DNA of 64,000 nucleotides from Candidatus Kuenenia stuttgartensis. Its GTDB lineage: Bacteria > Planctomycetota > GCA-002687715 > CAIWVZ01. Below are positions 35,252 through 44,062 of this stretch, in pieces (position 1 is the first letter of the stretch; every line of letters starts with the position of its first letter). The DNA lies in assembly GCA_945860915.1 (NCBI GenBank), contig CAMARR010000010.1, forward strand, positions 1 to 64,000, in the 5' to 3' direction. The translations under genes were made by a program, and so were the position numbers. The notes beneath the pieces are model-generated. The model ran no database searches. It had not been told where the DNA came from and worked only from the letters and a program-made list of their open reading frames with translations.

Positions 35252-36054
35252 CGATGACGTCGAATTCTATCCACCCCACGTCAGTCATCGACTCAACCGC
35301 TCGAATCGGCGAGGGCGTCACGATCGGTCCTTGCTCGGTCGTCGGCCCGAATTCCGTCGTCGGCGATGGAACGATCGTTGGTCCGAGTTGCATCATCGGA
35401 CCGAATACCCGCCTCGGGCGTCGCAACGTGTTGCACGGGCATTGCGCGATTGGGGGCGACCCACAGGACAAGTCCTACAAAGGCGAAGAGGTCTTTCTCG
35501 TCATTGGTGATGACAACCATATTCGCGAGTTCGTGACAATCAATCGTGGGACATCCAAAGGCGATGGTCAAACACGGGTGGGACACCGCAACTTGTTCAT
35601 GGCGTGTTCGCATGTCGCTCACGACTGCGTCGTCGGTGATGGCGTGATCCTTGCGAACAACGTTTTGCTTGCGGGCCACGTCCATGTCGAGGATGGCGCA
35701 ACGTTGAGTGGTGCGGTCGCCGTGCAGCAGTTCGTCACGATTGGCCGGATGGCCTATGTCGGCGGACACGCATCAGTGAAGAAGGACTTTCCACCTTTCA
35801 TGAAGGAAGATGACCCCTCGCAGCCCCGCGGAGTCATCAACTTTATTGGTCTTCAACGGGGCGGCTTCTCTGATGACCAGATCAAAGCCCTCGATGAAGC
35901 CTTTCGAACGGTCTACGTTCGTAGCGACACTCTCGCCGAGGGAATCGCCCGAGTTACGGCGTCTGCGCCGCTGAGTCCGGAAGTTGCGCTCTTCATCGGC
36001 TCGCTTCAGCGATCCCATGCGGCGCGTGATGGTCGAGCTCGGGAGCCGCGCTAG
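35248..36054 (+). CDS. lpxA: UDP-N-acetylglucosamine O-acyltransferase
   Basis: LpxA (268 aa) catalyses the first step of lipid A synthesis, moving a 3-hydroxyacyl chain from ACP to UDP-GlcNAc. Hexapeptide repeats begin IHPTSVIDSTARIGEGVTIG; HDCVVGDGVILANNVLLAGHVHVEDGATLSGAVAVQQFVTIG contains the active-site histidine region. The C-terminal helices are present. The stop TAG overlaps the next GTG by one base. Confidence 0.94.
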   Translation: MTMTSNSIHPTSVIDSTARIGEGVTIGPCSVVGPNSVVGDGTIVGPSCIIGPNTRLGRRNVLHGHCAIGGDPQDKSYKGEEVFLVIGDDNHIREFVTINRGTSKGDGQTRVGHRNLFMACSHVAHDCVVGDGVILANNVLLAGHVHVEDGATLSGAVAVQQFVTIGRMAYVGGHASVKKDFPPFMKEDDPSQPRGVINFIGLQRGGFSDDQIKALDEAFRTVYVRSDTLAEGIARVTASAPLSPEVALFIGSLQRSHAARDGRAREPR

Positions 36055-37073
36055 TGTCGCGCCTCGGCGTTGCGGTCGTCGGGGCAGGGCGACTCGGGAG
36101 CATCCATGCACGGATCCTCTCGCAGATGCCGTCAGTGAAGCTCGAAGCCATCGTCGATGCCAACCGTGAGCAGGCCACCAAGGTCGCGAATGAACGTGGC
36201 GTCACCGCGTTCACCGACTGGCGAGATCTGCCACCCTCAGTCAAGGCCGCGATTGTTGCCGTTCCGACGACGCATCATGCTGAGGTAGCGACCGGGCTCC
36301 TTGAACGTGGCATTGCATGCCTAGTCGAGAAGCCTCTCGCGTCGACTCCCGAAGAAGGTCGTCGCATCATCGCTGCGGCGCGAGCGGCACGTTTACCCCT
36401 CATGACCGGCCATGTCGAGCGATTCAACCCAGTCGTGACCGCTGTACGCCAAATGGGCCTTAAGCCTCGCTTTCTTGATGCCACCCGCGTCTCTCCGTTC
36501 CCGTTTCGTTCGATGGACGTGGGAGTTGTCCTTGACGTGATGATTCACGATCTCGATATCGTGTTGCATCTAGTCGGAAGCGAAGTTGTTTCCGTGGATG
36601 CCGTCGGAGTGAATATCACTGGTGATTACGAGGATCTGGCCTCGGCTCGTTTGGTGTTTGCCAACGGCGCCGTGGCCAATCTCACCGCTTCGCGGCTTGC
36701 ACTCAAGACCGAGCGCAAACTCAGATTGTTTGCTCCCGACTTCTACGCGAGCCTCGATTTGGCCGGGAAGAAGGGGCGCGTTGTTAGGCCGGCTTCGGAT
36801 ATCGTAGATCGGATCCGCGCATTTAAGCCCGTTGGCATCGACACAATCGACGCAATGCGCCTGTCAAAGGCGGTCAGCGAGGTCGATCTTGAGATACGCG
36901 ATCTCGAGCCGTTGCGCGCTGAGGACGACGAATTTGTTGCGTCTGTGGTCGAGGGCCGCGATCCTCTCGTTACTGGCGAGCATGGACTGGCGGCGATGGA
37001 AGTGGCATCGCGTATCGTTGCATCCATTCACGCGCGACTTGAATCATCTCGGACAGCGGAGTCATCCCTATGA
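36054..37073 (+). CDS. Gfo/Idh/MocA-family oxidoreductase in the lipid A operon
   Basis: A 339-aa NAD(P)-dependent oxidoreductase. Rossmann motif GAGRLGSIH at 10-18, the EKP motif in CLVEKPLAST, then the substrate domain with GHVERFNPVV and MIHDLDIVLHLVG. In Acidithiobacillus and Leptospira a member of this family (GnnA) next to lpxA oxidises UDP-GlcNAc for 3-amino lipid A, together with aminotransferase GnnB. No aminotransferase is seen here. GTG start overlaps lpxA, so co-expression is near certain; substrate is unknown. Confidence 0.85.
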   Translation: MSRLGVAVVGAGRLGSIHARILSQMPSVKLEAIVDANREQATKVANERGVTAFTDWRDLPPSVKAAIVAVPTTHHAEVATGLLERGIACLVEKPLASTPEEGRRIIAAARAARLPLMTGHVERFNPVVTAVRQMGLKPRFLDATRVSPFPFRSMDVGVVLDVMIHDLDIVLHLVGSEVVSVDAVGVNITGDYEDLASARLVFANGAVANLTASRLALKTERKLRLFAPDFYASLDLAGKKGRVVRPASDIVDRIRAFKPVGIDTIDAMRLSKAVSEVDLEIRDLEPLRAEDDEFVASVVEGRDPLVTGEHGLAAMEVASRIVASIHARLESSRTAESSL

Positions 37074-37492
37074 GTCGAACTAGCATTCTTGCATTGGGAC
37101 TGCTCTTGGCGGTCGCCTGCTCCTCACCGGACGAGAATTCGGCGATCGTGGCTATCCGAGGTGCCGTAAGTGGTCCTAGTTTCTTCTTGGACCAACAGGG
37201 AGCCGTGGCACGCATCGCCTTAGTCCCCGACCTTCACGGCAGTCTTCTGACCAGCGTGAGCGTATCCGTCGCCGATGTTGAGGGACGAATTACTTCTTCT
37301 GCACCCACCGTTGTGTCTGATGGTCGCCTGGGCGATGTCACGACGACGCGTGGCTCTGAGACCATCGTTACGTTCACTCCGCCCGTTTCGGACGGTACTG
37401 TTGTCACGCTTGTTGTCACGGCTCCGGACAGGGCGCCGGCACCGTGGCGCTGCTTGATCGTCCCGAGCGTCAAGTCACCGAACGCGCCTTGA
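37070..37492 (+). CDS. Small lipoprotein at the end of the lipid A operon
   Basis: A 140-aa protein with a type II signal peptide (LALGLLLAVAC, cysteine at 17) and a beta-rich mature part with many Val/Thr/Ser. It overlaps the oxidoreductase by ATGA. Its stop TGA abuts the opposite-strand stop, forming TGATCA. I do not recognise the family; an outer-membrane or periplasmic accessory role is inferred from position. Confidence 0.75.
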   Translation: MSRTSILALGLLLAVACSSPDENSAIVAIRGAVSGPSFFLDQQGAVARIALVPDLHGSLLTSVSVSVADVEGRITSSAPTVVSDGRLGDVTTTRGSETIVTFTPPVSDGTVVTLVVTAPDRAPAPWRCLIVPSVKSPNAP

Positions 37493-39034
37493 TCAGCGAG
37501 GCGGGATCAGAACGAACACGCTAATGGCGTCGTCGATCTTGATCTGACGCTCCACGACGCGGCCGTCGTGGAGGCGACGAACCGCCTCTTGGCGTTCTGT
37601 GGTCGCATTCATGAAATCGTCCCACCTGCGCACCAACAGAATGACAGGGCGTTCGAATCCGGGATCTCCACGAACAGGAAGCTCGCGAGGCTCGACGGCG
37701 TTCAAGTCTGCGCCATAGGCCGAGTACGCGAGTCGGTGTTCGAAGATGTTGGGTTGACGCATCACAGCCGAGATCCAAGGTTCGCCGATGCCAAGCGTCC
37801 TGACTCGCGCAATCTCCTGACGAACGACGTCCACACCGCGCTCCATATCCTCTCGTGGCACTGCGAATGCCTGTGCGACTCCGCCGGCAAGAGAGCACAG
37901 CAGGAGGAAGCCTGCGAGCGTGTTGCGCAACTTGGTGTTTGAAATGGAGGCGAGTACCTCGGCCGCAACGAGAGGGAACGCGAAGGCTGCAATCGAGTAA
38001 TACTGGAGTCCGACCCGCCCCCAAGATCGAATCGAAAGGAAGCCGGTGAGCGGAACGAGAATCACCAAAAGCACGAACGCCTGCGCCGCGACGCGGCTTG
38101 TGAATGGACGTTCACTCGAAGTGGACCGCGCGCGCAACCACAGAATGGACCCGAAAGCCACGGCCCCCAGAGTCCCCGCCATCGCGCCGATTGCAAGTGG
38201 AACCCGCCACGAGCCTAGCGTGTTGATGCGGGGGGCGAACATCCGCAGCGGAGCCTCAAGAAACTCCCTCCATGCGAGGCCCGATGTTTGGACGTCGGTC
38301 GGCACAAGGTCATTCGGGTTCTCAATCGCCCACGACATGTAGCCTAGGATCCATGGCACGATGAGAAGCGCGCCAAGCGCGCCGGTTCCGATAAGCGCTC
38401 TCATCGAAAGCGGGGGGTTATCTCTGACGTGCCGCCATGGCCACGCTGTGAAGATTCGTGATGCGCCAATTCCGAGGACGGCGATCGTCATGAGGTATTG
38501 CGAATTCAGTCCAACGCCCACTGCGATTCCGAAAATCGTCCCACGGAGCCACGGAGGTCCATCGTCGCACCAAGCAGCCCACGTCGCGGTGACGGTCGCG
38601 AGCATGAGAAATGCATAGGGCCGCAGTTCCTGACCATAGTAGGTGAAGTAGGGCATCGTCGAGAAAAGACCGCACGCGACGACCACGCAGAAGCGTCCTC
38701 CATTGAGACGGCGGGCAATTGCGGCGAGCGGAATCAGCGTGAGTCCCGACACGAGGATCGTCAGGATCTTCGAGAAATGTGGGTGTTGCCAAGAACCGAC
38801 AACATGAATCGCGGTAAAGAAGAGCGGAGCATGAAAATCAAAATGTGTGTGCTCGAAAACGCCCGCGAGGTCTGGTTGGAGTCCGTGGCCGAGCGAGTGC
38901 AGTTCGTCTAACCACAAGCTCGACGTTGCGGCCACGACCTTGAGGAGCGTTCCGACTCCCAATGCCACGGCGAGAAACGTCCAGGGCAGCGGATTCGACG
39001 TCGATGCGGGGAGTTTTTCACGCGGCACCGTCAT
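37493..39034 (-). CDS. GT-C-type membrane glycosyltransferase (PMT/ArnT-like)
   Basis: A 513-aa polytopic protein with about eleven to twelve membrane segments. The first loop has SLWLDELHSLGHG, with the Asp-Glu typical of lipid-phosphate-sugar-using GT-C enzymes, and YYGQELRPYAFLMLA is the usual second signature. A soluble C-terminal domain of ~100 residues follows. The enzyme would transfer a sugar from a polyprenyl carrier on the outer face of the inner membrane. AGGGA precedes the ATG. Confidence 0.85.
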   Translation of the reverse strand: MTVPREKLPASTSNPLPWTFLAVALGVGTLLKVVAATSSLWLDELHSLGHGLQPDLAGVFEHTHFDFHAPLFFTAIHVVGSWQHPHFSKILTILVSGLTLIPLAAIARRLNGGRFCVVVACGLFSTMPYFTYYGQELRPYAFLMLATVTATWAAWCDDGPPWLRGTIFGIAVGVGLNSQYLMTIAVLGIGASRIFTAWPWRHVRDNPPLSMRALIGTGALGALLIVPWILGYMSWAIENPNDLVPTDVQTSGLAWREFLEAPLRMFAPRINTLGSWRVPLAIGAMAGTLGAVAFGSILWLRARSTSSERPFTSRVAAQAFVLLVILVPLTGFLSIRSWGRVGLQYYSIAAFAFPLVAAEVLASISNTKLRNTLAGFLLLCSLAGGVAQAFAVPREDMERGVDVVRQEIARVRTLGIGEPWISAVMRQPNIFEHRLAYSAYGADLNAVEPRELPVRGDPGFERPVILLVRRWDDFMNATTERQEAVRRLHDGRVVERQIKIDDAISVFVLIPPR

Positions 39035-39105
39035 GCGACTGTCCCTAAGTCCTTGATGGGTATCGTTTTAAAAAAATCGCTTAAATTGATCATGCGGGCT
39101 TGAGT

Positions 39106-39127
39106 TGTTCAACTATTTAGTTGAACA
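39106..39127. promoter_or_regulatory. 22-bp perfect palindrome, operator or hairpin
   Basis: TGTTCAACTA and TAGTTGAACA are exact inverted repeats separated by TT, in an AT-rich patch 72-93 bases upstream of the minus-strand GT-C start at 39034. On the minus strand a TTGAAC inside it could be a -35 element, with TCAATT 17 bases on. As DNA it looks like a repressor dimer site; as plus-strand RNA it is a 9-bp hairpin at the 5' side of the candidate small RNA. Confidence 0.5.
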
Positions 39128-39240
39128 TACTCCCGTTGGCAGTTCCAGCTGGGTGACCGGCGCGGTGCAGCTAACGACAAAACAAGATGCCCGAGAGGGT
39201 GCCAGGTGGTTTGCGCCAACTGCCTGATAATCGCTCGGCC

Positions 39241-39274
39241 GAGGCCCGGAAGTGTTCCGGGTCTCGTTTTTTTT
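39241..39274 (+). terminator. Strong intrinsic terminator on the plus strand
   Basis: GAGGCCCGGAA (39241-39251) and TTCCGGGTCTC (39255-39265) pair over 11 bp with one G-T pair and a GTG loop, followed by G and eight T (39267-39274). On the minus strand the hairpin is not followed by T, so it is not the terminator of the adjacent minus-strand gene ending at 39284. Confidence 0.85.
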
Positions 39275-39283
39275 ACATCCGTT

Positions 39284-40711
39284 TCACTCTCGTTCACGGT
39301 AGACCTCGACGTCGCCGAGCGCAGACGGGTACACGGCGACTCGGTCACAGCGATTTTCGAGGGCACGGTGAATCGCAGGTCTGTAGGCCGAAACGAAGAT
39401 GGGTGATGCAGACATGACCCATGAACGGCCGGGGCGATCCAACGTGGCGGCAAGTGCATCGATGTCATTCGCACCGCGATACTCGGGTGCGTAGAGATAA
39501 CCGCAGGCCCAGTAAGCAGTGCCGACGGCAGAAACATCCTCCGTGGCTGCACGGCGCTGTTCGATGAAGGCCTTTGCCGCGGGAAAATCTTGCTTTGTCG
39601 CATAGACCCCTGGAATCAGCGGAGTGAGCGCAAATAGGCTAGCCATCGCGAGGCGTCCAGTTATGTGTGCGGGTAGCCAACGAGCGGCGGCCGATGCCAA
39701 GCCGCTCGTTGCGAGGAGAGCGAGTGGAATCGCTTGGGCAAAGAAGAACCTGGGCCAGAGGTGTCTCCCGAGCGCAAATGTCACGATTGGGGCGAGGAGT
39801 ACTGGCGAAAGCGCGGCGACAGTGAATCCGCTGACACGCTTGCGGATTTGTATGGCCCCGGCGACGACCGAAGCACCGCCTAACGCCGCAATGATCCCGC
39901 CCAAAATCGCGGATCCTGATCCGATCCCTCGCAAGAGTTCTTCGACCGTCCACCAGGGGCTGCGCCAGGCGCTCACGGGGCGTGGAGCCTTCGGGCCGGT
40001 AAAGAACACCACCATGTCGCCAATCATGGGTGCGTGCAGCAGAATCGCTCCCACGGCGCCGAGGGCTAGGGCGGTGACGCACGCCCCGTTTCTGCCTGAG
40101 GGGGATGGGGGGGCGCCAGCGCGCATCGACATCAGGGCAACGCACCACGAGAGTCCGAGGCCGGCCGCGACAAAGACCCCAGTTAGGTGGGTCCAAACAG
40201 CGAGCGCGAGGGCTAGGCCACAGACCACGGCCGCGCGACGTGATCCTTGAAGCGCGTCAATCCATGAATCAAGCGCCACGGCCGCGAACAACGCAAGTGC
40301 CGTGTATCCCCGAGCATTCTGAGAGAACCAGATGTGATGGGGTGACAGGGCGAGGAGCGCGGTTGCCCAAAGCGCGCCGCCGCGGCTAAGGAATCTACGC
40401 CCCAACGTGTACGCGACGGCGATTCCGATGAGACCGAAGATGACTGCCGGCAGCCGAATTGCCCATGCGGATTGGCCAAGCACCAAGGCCGCGAGGCTAG
40501 CCGAGAATGAGTACAGCGGGTGTTGGTTATCGGTCGGATACGTGGTGATGGTCTTCACCAACGGCCCCTCGACGAAGTCGTGCAACATCAGAACTTCGTC
40601 AAGCCAAAGCGGTGCGTCGAGTCGCCAAACACGCAGAGCGGTCGCGATCGCGAGGATGACGAGCAACACCGCGCCTCCCTCGCGCATTCGCGATCCGAAC
40701 GTGGTGTTCAC
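39284..40711 (-). CDS. GT-C-type membrane glycosyltransferase
   Basis: A 475-aa polytopic protein. LDAPLWLDEVLMLHDFVEG near the N-terminus and WFSQNARGYTALALFAA further on are the two loop signatures shared with ArnT/PMT-type enzymes; a NQHPLYSFSA stretch follows the first. About ten membrane segments and a C-terminal soluble part are present. GTG start overlaps the epimerase stop (GTGA), making a translationally coupled pair. Donor sugar unknown. Confidence 0.85.
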   Translation of the reverse strand: MNTTFGSRMREGGAVLLVILAIATALRVWRLDAPLWLDEVLMLHDFVEGPLVKTITTYPTDNQHPLYSFSASLAALVLGQSAWAIRLPAVIFGLIGIAVAYTLGRRFLSRGGALWATALLALSPHHIWFSQNARGYTALALFAAVALDSWIDALQGSRRAAVVCGLALALAVWTHLTGVFVAAGLGLSWCVALMSMRAGAPPSPSGRNGACVTALALGAVGAILLHAPMIGDMVVFFTGPKAPRPVSAWRSPWWTVEELLRGIGSGSAILGGIIAALGGASVVAGAIQIRKRVSGFTVAALSPVLLAPIVTFALGRHLWPRFFFAQAIPLALLATSGLASAAARWLPAHITGRLAMASLFALTPLIPGVYATKQDFPAAKAFIEQRRAATEDVSAVGTAYWACGYLYAPEYRGANDIDALAATLDRPGRSWVMSASPIFVSAYRPAIHRALENRCDRVAVYPSALGDVEVYRERE

Positions 40712-41679
40712 GTGTTCGTCCTAGAACGAACATCCGTGATGACGTCCTTTAGGATTGCAGCTAGGTCGTGTTTTGGTGCGAACCCAATAAGCCGTCGAGC
40801 CTTGCTGATATCGGGCACGCGGCGTCGCATGTCCTCGAATCCTTCGCGGAAGGCCTCGTCATATGGCACGTGAACGATCGTCGAAGCACTGCCCGTCGTC
40901 GTAATGATCCTGCGTGCAAGGTCGAGAATCGTGATCTCTTCCGGATTGCCAAGATTCACCACTTCGCCAGTTGCCGCAGGAGTTGCCATCAGTGTGATCA
41001 GCGCACCCACGACATCATGGACGGATCCAAAACACCTTGATTGAAGGCCATCTCCGAACACGGTGAGCGGCTCGGATCGCAGAGCCTGCCCAACGAGTCG
41101 CGGGAGCACCATCCCGTAGCGTCCGGTTTGGCGCGCGCCGACGGTGTTGAATAGCCGGGCGATCACGACCGGAACCCCACGCTCCGCATGGGACGCCAGC
41201 GCAAGGAACTCATCCAGCATCTTCGACGCCGCGTAAGACCATCTCGAGCGTGTGACCGGGCCGAGCGTCACATCATCATCTTCCTTGAATGGGACGCGTT
41301 CGCTTTTTCCATAGACCTCGGAAGTTGACGTGATCAGTGTGCGCGTCTTGTTCAACGCAGCGAGTCGAAGGAGCAAAGCGGTCCCTTCGACATTAGTTTC
41401 AATCGTGCGCGCAGGACTCTCGAGAATCAGCCGCACACCAACTGCCGCAGCCAGATGCCAAACTGCGTCGGCTGCTCGCACAGTGCGACCGAGCGCCGCC
41501 TCATCGCGCAGATCGGCCTCGACGAAAGTGAACCGAGAGTTCTGACTACAGGCTTGCAGATTCGCCAATGACCCCGTGGAGAGGTCGTCAAGTGCAGTGA
41601 CATCATGGCCACCAGCCAAAAGCCTCTCGCACAGATGGGAACCAATAAAACCGGCGCCGCCGGTGACTAGGCACTTCAT
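40708..41679 (-). CDS. NAD-dependent nucleotide-sugar epimerase/dehydratase
   Basis: Extended SDR (323 aa from this start). The Rossmann motif [14 protein letters not shown] is at about 6-19, with S-T-S-E-V-Y-G and the catalytic Tyr-x3-Lys in [36 protein letters not shown] is close to UDP-glucuronate decarboxylase/UDP-glucose epimerase subgroups. The track start (41724) is replaced by ATG 41679, which has GGAG eight bases upstream. It probably supplies a UDP-sugar to the surrounding transferases; exact reaction not decided. Confidence 0.88.
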   Translation of the reverse strand: MKCLVTGGAGFIGSHLCERLLAGGHDVTALDDLSTGSLANLQACSQNSRFTFVEADLRDEAALGRTVRAADAVWHLAAAVGVRLILESPARTIETNVEGTALLLRLAALNKTRTLITSTSEVYGKSERVPFKEDDDVTLGPVTRSRWSYAASKMLDEFLALASHAERGVPVVIARLFNTVGARQTGRYGMVLPRLVGQALRSEPLTVFGDGLQSRCFGSVHDVVGALITLMATPAATGEVVNLGNPEEITILDLARRIITTTGSASTIVHVPYDEAFREGFEDMRRRVPDISKARRLIGFAPKHDLAAILKDVITDVRSRTNT

Positions 41680-41720
41680 GAAGGGAACTCCGCCGTGGAT
41701 CTTACGTGTGTCGTCAAGTC

Positions 41721-43118
41721 TCAATCCTCGACAACATGGTGTTTGAATGCTTCACGGCACCGTTTCCACGCCTCGTGGTCAAACGTGCCGTTGGGGCGCA
41801 GGCACATCGCGATGTCCGAGCCCATCCGAAGCGCATGATGCGTGTTGTCATGTGCCATCAGCCCCAGTCGGCCGACGGTCGTGACTCGAGGTACTTGGCC
41901 GACCCACGCGTCAAGGCCACGGAATGCCTCTTCCGTTGCTTGCGTATAGATCGGATATGCGTGTCGCACGCGAACCGCATGGACTTCCTCGATCTCCGGC
42001 AAGGACGGTAGTCCCGCGCTGGCTAACGAATCTCGCACAAGCTTGGCGAGGTCCGCATCGGATGCCGTGAAGGTGGAGTCGTTGAAATCGCAGGGGATCT
42101 CGGCACAAAGGACCGTCTTGCTCGTCGGCGTCACGGCATCGGAGTAGTTCTTCGGTTCCGACAGGCGGGCGACACGAATCGCCTCTTCTGGGAAATAGTG
42201 CGCATCGAATTCAGTGTATTGACTGATCGGTAGCACGACATAGACCAAAACAAGCGATCTCCAATTGAGTTTGGACGTCAACTCAAGTGCAGAGCTAGGT
42301 GCGCGCGGCGTAACTAAGGAAGCCAACAGTCCAATCGGAATCGTGGAAATGACCCAATCAGCTTCGCAGGATCCCGAAGGGGTTCGGACCGACACTCGGT
42401 CATCGGCGAGGTCAATCCCTTGGACCGGGCTCGACAGACTGAATTTCGCGCCCTGATTGGTCGCCTGCGCAGCTAGACCGTCGACAATGCGTCCGAATCC
42501 TCCGCGCGGGTAGAAGAACTTGCCGGCGTACGGCGTGCGAAGCCCCGGCAGTTTTCCGAATACCTTTCGCAGGAGCTTCGTCGGCGATCCCGCTGAGACT
42601 CGGCGTCGCGCCTGTGTTGCTGACAATTGAGAAGGGTCAAGTCCCCACATCTTGCGAGCGTAGGGGAAGTAGAAGCGCGAACAGATCTCCGGTCCGAGCC
42701 CCTTTTCAAGCACACCTGCAAAAGTCTCGGCCTTCACTGAGCGAAATGGCGAACAAATCGCATCTCGAAGTGCACCGGCAAGGAACCGCGGAGGTGCGTG
42801 GGCAATCATGTCGAGAGGGCGGAGTGGGAAGTGAATCCAGCGACCCAGGAGTCGAATGCGTCCATGGCGTGGCCTCACCAGCAGGTCATCGCCAAGCGCG
42901 TTCCTGATGGCCGCGAGAAGATCGGGTTCCGTTGACGGGTGGAGGCGATGACTGCCAAGGTCGCAATGAACGCCCGCGATGGTCACACTCTTAGCGGTGC
43001 CCCCGATTTCGGGAGCGGCCTCGAATACTCGGACGTTGAAGCCGCCTCTTGCGGCTAGGCGCCATGCGGCACCCACCCCCGTTGGGCCAGCGCCAAGGAT
43101 CGCGATCGTGGGCGTCAT
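41721..43118 (-). CDS. FAD-dependent amine-oxidase-fold enzyme (UGM/protoporphyrinogen-oxidase-like)
   Basis: A 465-aa flavoprotein. The dinucleotide motif [16 protein letters not shown] is followed by the FAD signature GGTAKSV and [22 protein letters not shown] and [16 protein letters not shown] resemble relatives of UDP-galactopyranose mutase in glycan clusters. The track ORF starts 139 codons earlier in the next gene; ATG 43118, overlapping that stop (ATGA), gives a normal N-terminus. Between an epimerase and a flippase-like gene it is likely to act on a sugar or polyprenyl intermediate. Confidence 0.85.
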   Translation of the reverse strand: MTPTIAILGAGPTGVGAAWRLAARGGFNVRVFEAAPEIGGTAKSVTIAGVHCDLGSHRLHPSTEPDLLAAIRNALGDDLLVRPRHGRIRLLGRWIHFPLRPLDMIAHAPPRFLAGALRDAICSPFRSVKAETFAGVLEKGLGPEICSRFYFPYARKMWGLDPSQLSATQARRRVSAGSPTKLLRKVFGKLPGLRTPYAGKFFYPRGGFGRIVDGLAAQATNQGAKFSLSSPVQGIDLADDRVSVRTPSGSCEADWVISTIPIGLLASLVTPRAPSSALELTSKLNWRSLVLVYVVLPISQYTEFDAHYFPEEAIRVARLSEPKNYSDAVTPTSKTVLCAEIPCDFNDSTFTASDADLAKLVRDSLASAGLPSLPEIEEVHAVRVRHAYPIYTQATEEAFRGLDAWVGQVPRVTTVGRLGLMAHDNTHHALRMGSDIAMCLRPNGTFDHEAWKRCREAFKHHVVED

Positions 43119-44062
43119 GCGGGCTTGCCCTTTTGAGTTTGAGGCGTGAATCCGCAGACGGCTCCGGCAATGAGGCCCCCGGTCATCAGGATGGCTTGCC
43201 AGAGGAGGGATTGCGACACCGCGAGGTCGCGGGGGAAGCCTAGTGGGGTCGCGATAGAGGCGAATGCCGCTTCGCGGATGCCGAGGCCTCCCAGTCCAAG
43301 CGGGAGCATTGCGCATGCCTTGGCTAGAGGCCATGCGACCAACCACGCGGAAAGATCTGCGGGTGTGCCCATCTGAATGGCAAGACTTCGGTTCATAAGC
43401 AAGAGTGAAAGCTGCAAGCCGCACGAGATCACCAAGGCTGCGACGAGTCGCCAGATCGCGACGCGACGAAGGGCGACTCGAAGTCTGAGTCCCGGGCGCT
43501 GCATTCGCTTTGGCAAAAGAGACGTCCAACGCCAACGAACTGCGCCCCAGAATCCGATAACGAGGCTCGCAACGACCGACCCTCCCAGAATCATGACCGA
43601 CGATGTTGTGGCCGAGCCCGAGCCGACGTGAGATTCGCCACGCATCAGGAGCCCTATGACTCCTAGTGTCAACAGTGCAACGAGGTCGGCTACGCGGTCA
43701 ATCAAGCTGCCGAGGATCAAGGCTTCGGATCGACTCCCGTCGCGAAGCGCCATGGCGGTGCGCACGAGGTCACCGCCCACCACGGACGGAAGCCAGAGAT
43801 TTGCTGCAAGACCTGCGCCATGGGCTCGAATTGCTGATCGGCGGTTCAACGTCGCGCCGAAACCCTGCAACGTCATCCGCCACTTGAGCGCACATCCGAC
43901 GTGGACGACAAGGAAACCGAGGAGTACGAAGACGAGCGAGTCAAGCGGAACTCTCGACATGGCGTCGAGTGCCTGGCGCGCTCCAACCCATGTCAAGATG
44001 GCGCCGGCGAGGAGGACGGGAAGGATGAGCCGCCAAATCCAACGGCTTCGAAGGAAGTTCAC
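43115..44062 (-). CDS. Flippase-like integral membrane protein (LPG-synthase TM family)
   Basis: A 315-aa protein with about eight membrane segments, of the lysylphosphatidylglycerol-synthase transmembrane (YbhN-like) family. Conserved parts are ALKWRMTLQGFG, LWLPSVVGGDLVRTAMA and SLIDRVADLVALL, and a C-terminal GLGGLGIREAAF. The family often accompanies GT2 genes and is thought to flip or handle glycolipids. GTG start overlaps the GT2 upstream, and ATGA overlap links it to the flavoprotein. Confidence 0.85.
   Translation of the reverse strand: MNFLRSRWIWRLILPVLLAGAILTWVGARQALDAMSRVPLDSLVFVLLGFLVVHVGCALKWRMTLQGFGATLNRRSAIRAHGAGLAANLWLPSVVGGDLVRTAMALRDGSRSEALILGSLIDRVADLVALLTLGVIGLLMRGESHVGSGSATTSSVMILGGSVVASLVIGFWGAVRWRWTSLLPKRMQRPGLRLRVALRRVAIWRLVAALVISCGLQLSLLLMNRSLAIQMGTPADLSAWLVAWPLAKACAMLPLGLGGLGIREAAFASIATPLGFPRDLAVSQSLLWQAILMTGGLIAGAVCGFTPQTQKGKPA

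Larger units (their letters stand above)
39106..39274 (+). ncRNA. Candidate small RNA with intrinsic terminator
   Basis: This gap holds no ORF yet ends in a strong plus-strand terminator, with no plus-strand gene for 1.7 kb upstream. The sequence can fold as: hairpin 39106-39127; GGCAGTT/AACTGCC (39138-39144/39218-39224) closing a domain; inside it AGCTG/CAGCT (39147-39172) with ACCG/CGGT on top and a GCCC-GAGA-GGGT hairpin with a GNRA loop (39189-39200); then the terminator. That is a multi-branched, riboswitch-like layout. The 5' end is not defined; no clear promoter was found. I recognise no known family. Confidence 0.45.

Noticed and set aside
39106-39274. Known riboswitch or housekeeping RNA (TPP, cobalamin, 6S, SRP, tmRNA)
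   Set aside because: No conserved core of these families was found, and no downstream gene exists on that strand.
41721-43535. 604-aa form of the flavoprotein
   Set aside because: The first 139 codons lie inside the flippase-like gene; the Rossmann fold starts at the ATG at 43118.
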